From the NCBI GenBank assembly GCA_903914985.1, contig CAIWRE010000406.1, positions 1 through 6,251 on the forward strand: a DNA stretch of 6,251 bases, given 5' to 3'. Below the pieces are notes generated by a model. That model was given only the letters and a program-made list of their open reading frames with translations. It was not told where the DNA came from and made no database searches. Positions 5,771 to 6,251 of this stretch are shown in pieces (position 1 is the stretch's first letter; every line of letters starts with the position of its first letter). This stretch comes from an uncultured beta proteobacterium. Lineage in GTDB: Bacteria; Pseudomonadota; Gammaproteobacteria; Burkholderiales; Burkholderiaceae_C. Position numbers and translations under genes: made by a program.

Positions 5771-5951
5771 ACCTACCTCCCGGAAATCGAGATTTTCAGT
5801 ATAGGCGCTAGGTATGAACACAGCTTTGTTTGGCATCAACCCCAGCCTGGCCAAGGTATCTGGCGGGTAAAGCCAGCCAGCGGGGTCAACGCCGGCACGC
5901 GCGCGCCGTTGTAGGAGCATGGCAGTTTCGCCATTTTCTGGAAAGCACACC
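5771..5951. promoter_or_regulatory. Divergent upstream region between the membrane-protein and Ala/Pro-rich exported-protein genes
   Basis: Both flanking genes read outward. For the minus-strand gene TATACT at 5798-5803 is five of six to the -10 consensus and would give a leader of about 20 bases, but no recognisable -35 lies 16-18 bases before it. For the plus-strand gene I see only weak candidates, such as TTGGCA at 5830-5835 with GGTATC 19 bases on. CTGGC at 5860-5864 pairs with GCCAG at 5872-5876 across seven bases, a weak hairpin. An 18-codon frame (5814-5870) is discussed under rejected items. Confidence 0.35.
5776..5781 (-). promoter_or_regulatory. Ribosome binding site that sets the start of the 130-aa membrane protein
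   Basis: On the minus strand this reads GGGAGG followed by TAGGT and then the ATG at 5770, near-ideal spacing. It decides against the much longer upstream reading frame. Confidence 0.75.
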
Positions 5952-6251
5952 ATGTTGAAAACTTCGCTGATGACCGCCCTGCTCGCATTCTCCGGCCTGG
6001 TGGCCCAGGCCCAAACCCCGGCCGCTCCCGCTGCGCCTGCAGCGCCTGCAAAAGCAGCTTCTACCGCGGCTGCCCCGGCCAAGGCCGCATCTGCCACTCC
6101 GACTCCCGCCGCCGCTGCCGCAACCACCAAACCCGCCTCCGGCACACCAGCCGCAGAACCTGAAGTGAAAAAATCGAGCAGTGGCGTCTGCCACGACAAG
6201 ACCAGTAAATCCTACAAATCAACCAAGAACTTCACCGGCTATAAGACGGTG
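5952..6251 (+). CDS. Exported Ala/Pro-rich hypothetical protein, first 100 codons, cut by the window's right edge
   Basis: Translated from the ATG at 5952, the protein has a short Sec signal peptide (residues 1 to about 20, ending LVAQA before QTP). A low-complexity Ala/Pro/Lys/Thr linker follows (about 21-71) in which APAKAAS occurs twice (31-37 and 41-47). Then a basic stretch opens a possible domain: SGVCHDKTSKSYKSTKNF (77-94). The linker looks like a tether across the periplasm, with the last part the start of a folded unit. My recollection is that a Cys-His-Asp segment followed by Lys- and Tyr-rich residues recurs at the ends of small exported proteins of Burkholderiales, but I cannot assign a family. 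GGAAAG at 5940-5945, six bases before the ATG, supports the start. An in-frame ATG at 5919 would add 11 residues ahead of the signal peptide and sits too close to its own GGAG, so I reject it. The gene is open at the right edge, and its full length is unknown. Confidence 0.72.
   Translation, partial: MLKTSLMTALLAFSGLVAQAQTPAAPAAPAAPAKAASTAAAPAKAASATPTPAAAAATTKPASGTPAAEPEVKKSSSGVCHDKTSKSYKSTKNFTGYKTV

Noticed and set aside
5814..5870. 18-codon plus-strand frame (MNTALFGINPSLAKVSGG) upstream of the Ala/Pro-rich gene
   Set aside because: It has only a weak AGG before the ATG, no known leader-peptide composition, and no attenuator-like hairpin with a T run after it.
5771..6199. Upstream extension of the minus-strand membrane-protein frame to 273 codons
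   Set aside because: The added part is Ala/Gly-rich antisense of the exported-protein gene, whereas GGGAGG five bases before the ATG at 5770 marks the true start.

Overview
The window looks like chromosomal DNA from a moderately GC-rich betaproteobacterium. I infer Burkholderiales, most like Comamonadaceae such as Rhodoferax or Polaromonas, from codon use and the feel of the proteins; no marker gene proves it. There are no rRNA or tRNA genes, CRISPR arrays, insertion sequences or phage genes.

The left four fifths (1 to about 4914) is one block of five genes, all on the minus strand. In transcription order they are: a ten-helix DMT/EamA transporter, an atypical short-chain dehydrogenase (SDR), a zinc-independent NADPH:quinone oxidoreductase, an ArnT/PMT-type membrane glycosyltransferase, and the first 126 codons of a beta-keto acid cleavage enzyme (BKACE) that runs off the left edge. 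Gaps are 3, 90, 25 and 30 bases. The transporter and SDR are almost certainly co-translated, because the SDR ribosome binding site lies in the transporter's last codons. The 90-base gap before the oxidoreductase may hold a second promoter. Transporter, SDR, oxidoreductase and BKACE would suit uptake or export and turnover of a small keto or amino acid, but no substrate can be read from sequence. The glycosyltransferase, an envelope-modifying enzyme type, is the odd member.

The right fifth holds three small envelope-type genes. A 99-residue exported protein with four cysteines (plus strand) is divergent from the transporter, with a 7-bp inverted repeat in the shared upstream region. It converges, 11 bases apart, on a 130-residue membrane protein (minus strand) with a TatA-like N-terminus. 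Divergent from that is an exported Ala/Pro-rich protein (plus strand) cut by the right edge. None of the three has a known function.

I see no clear new multi-gene system. The most notable items are the SDR without its catalytic Tyr and Lys, the TatA-like membrane protein, the two small exported proteins, and the dyad between divergent genes. The many long plus-strand ORFs opposite the five-gene block are antisense shadows.
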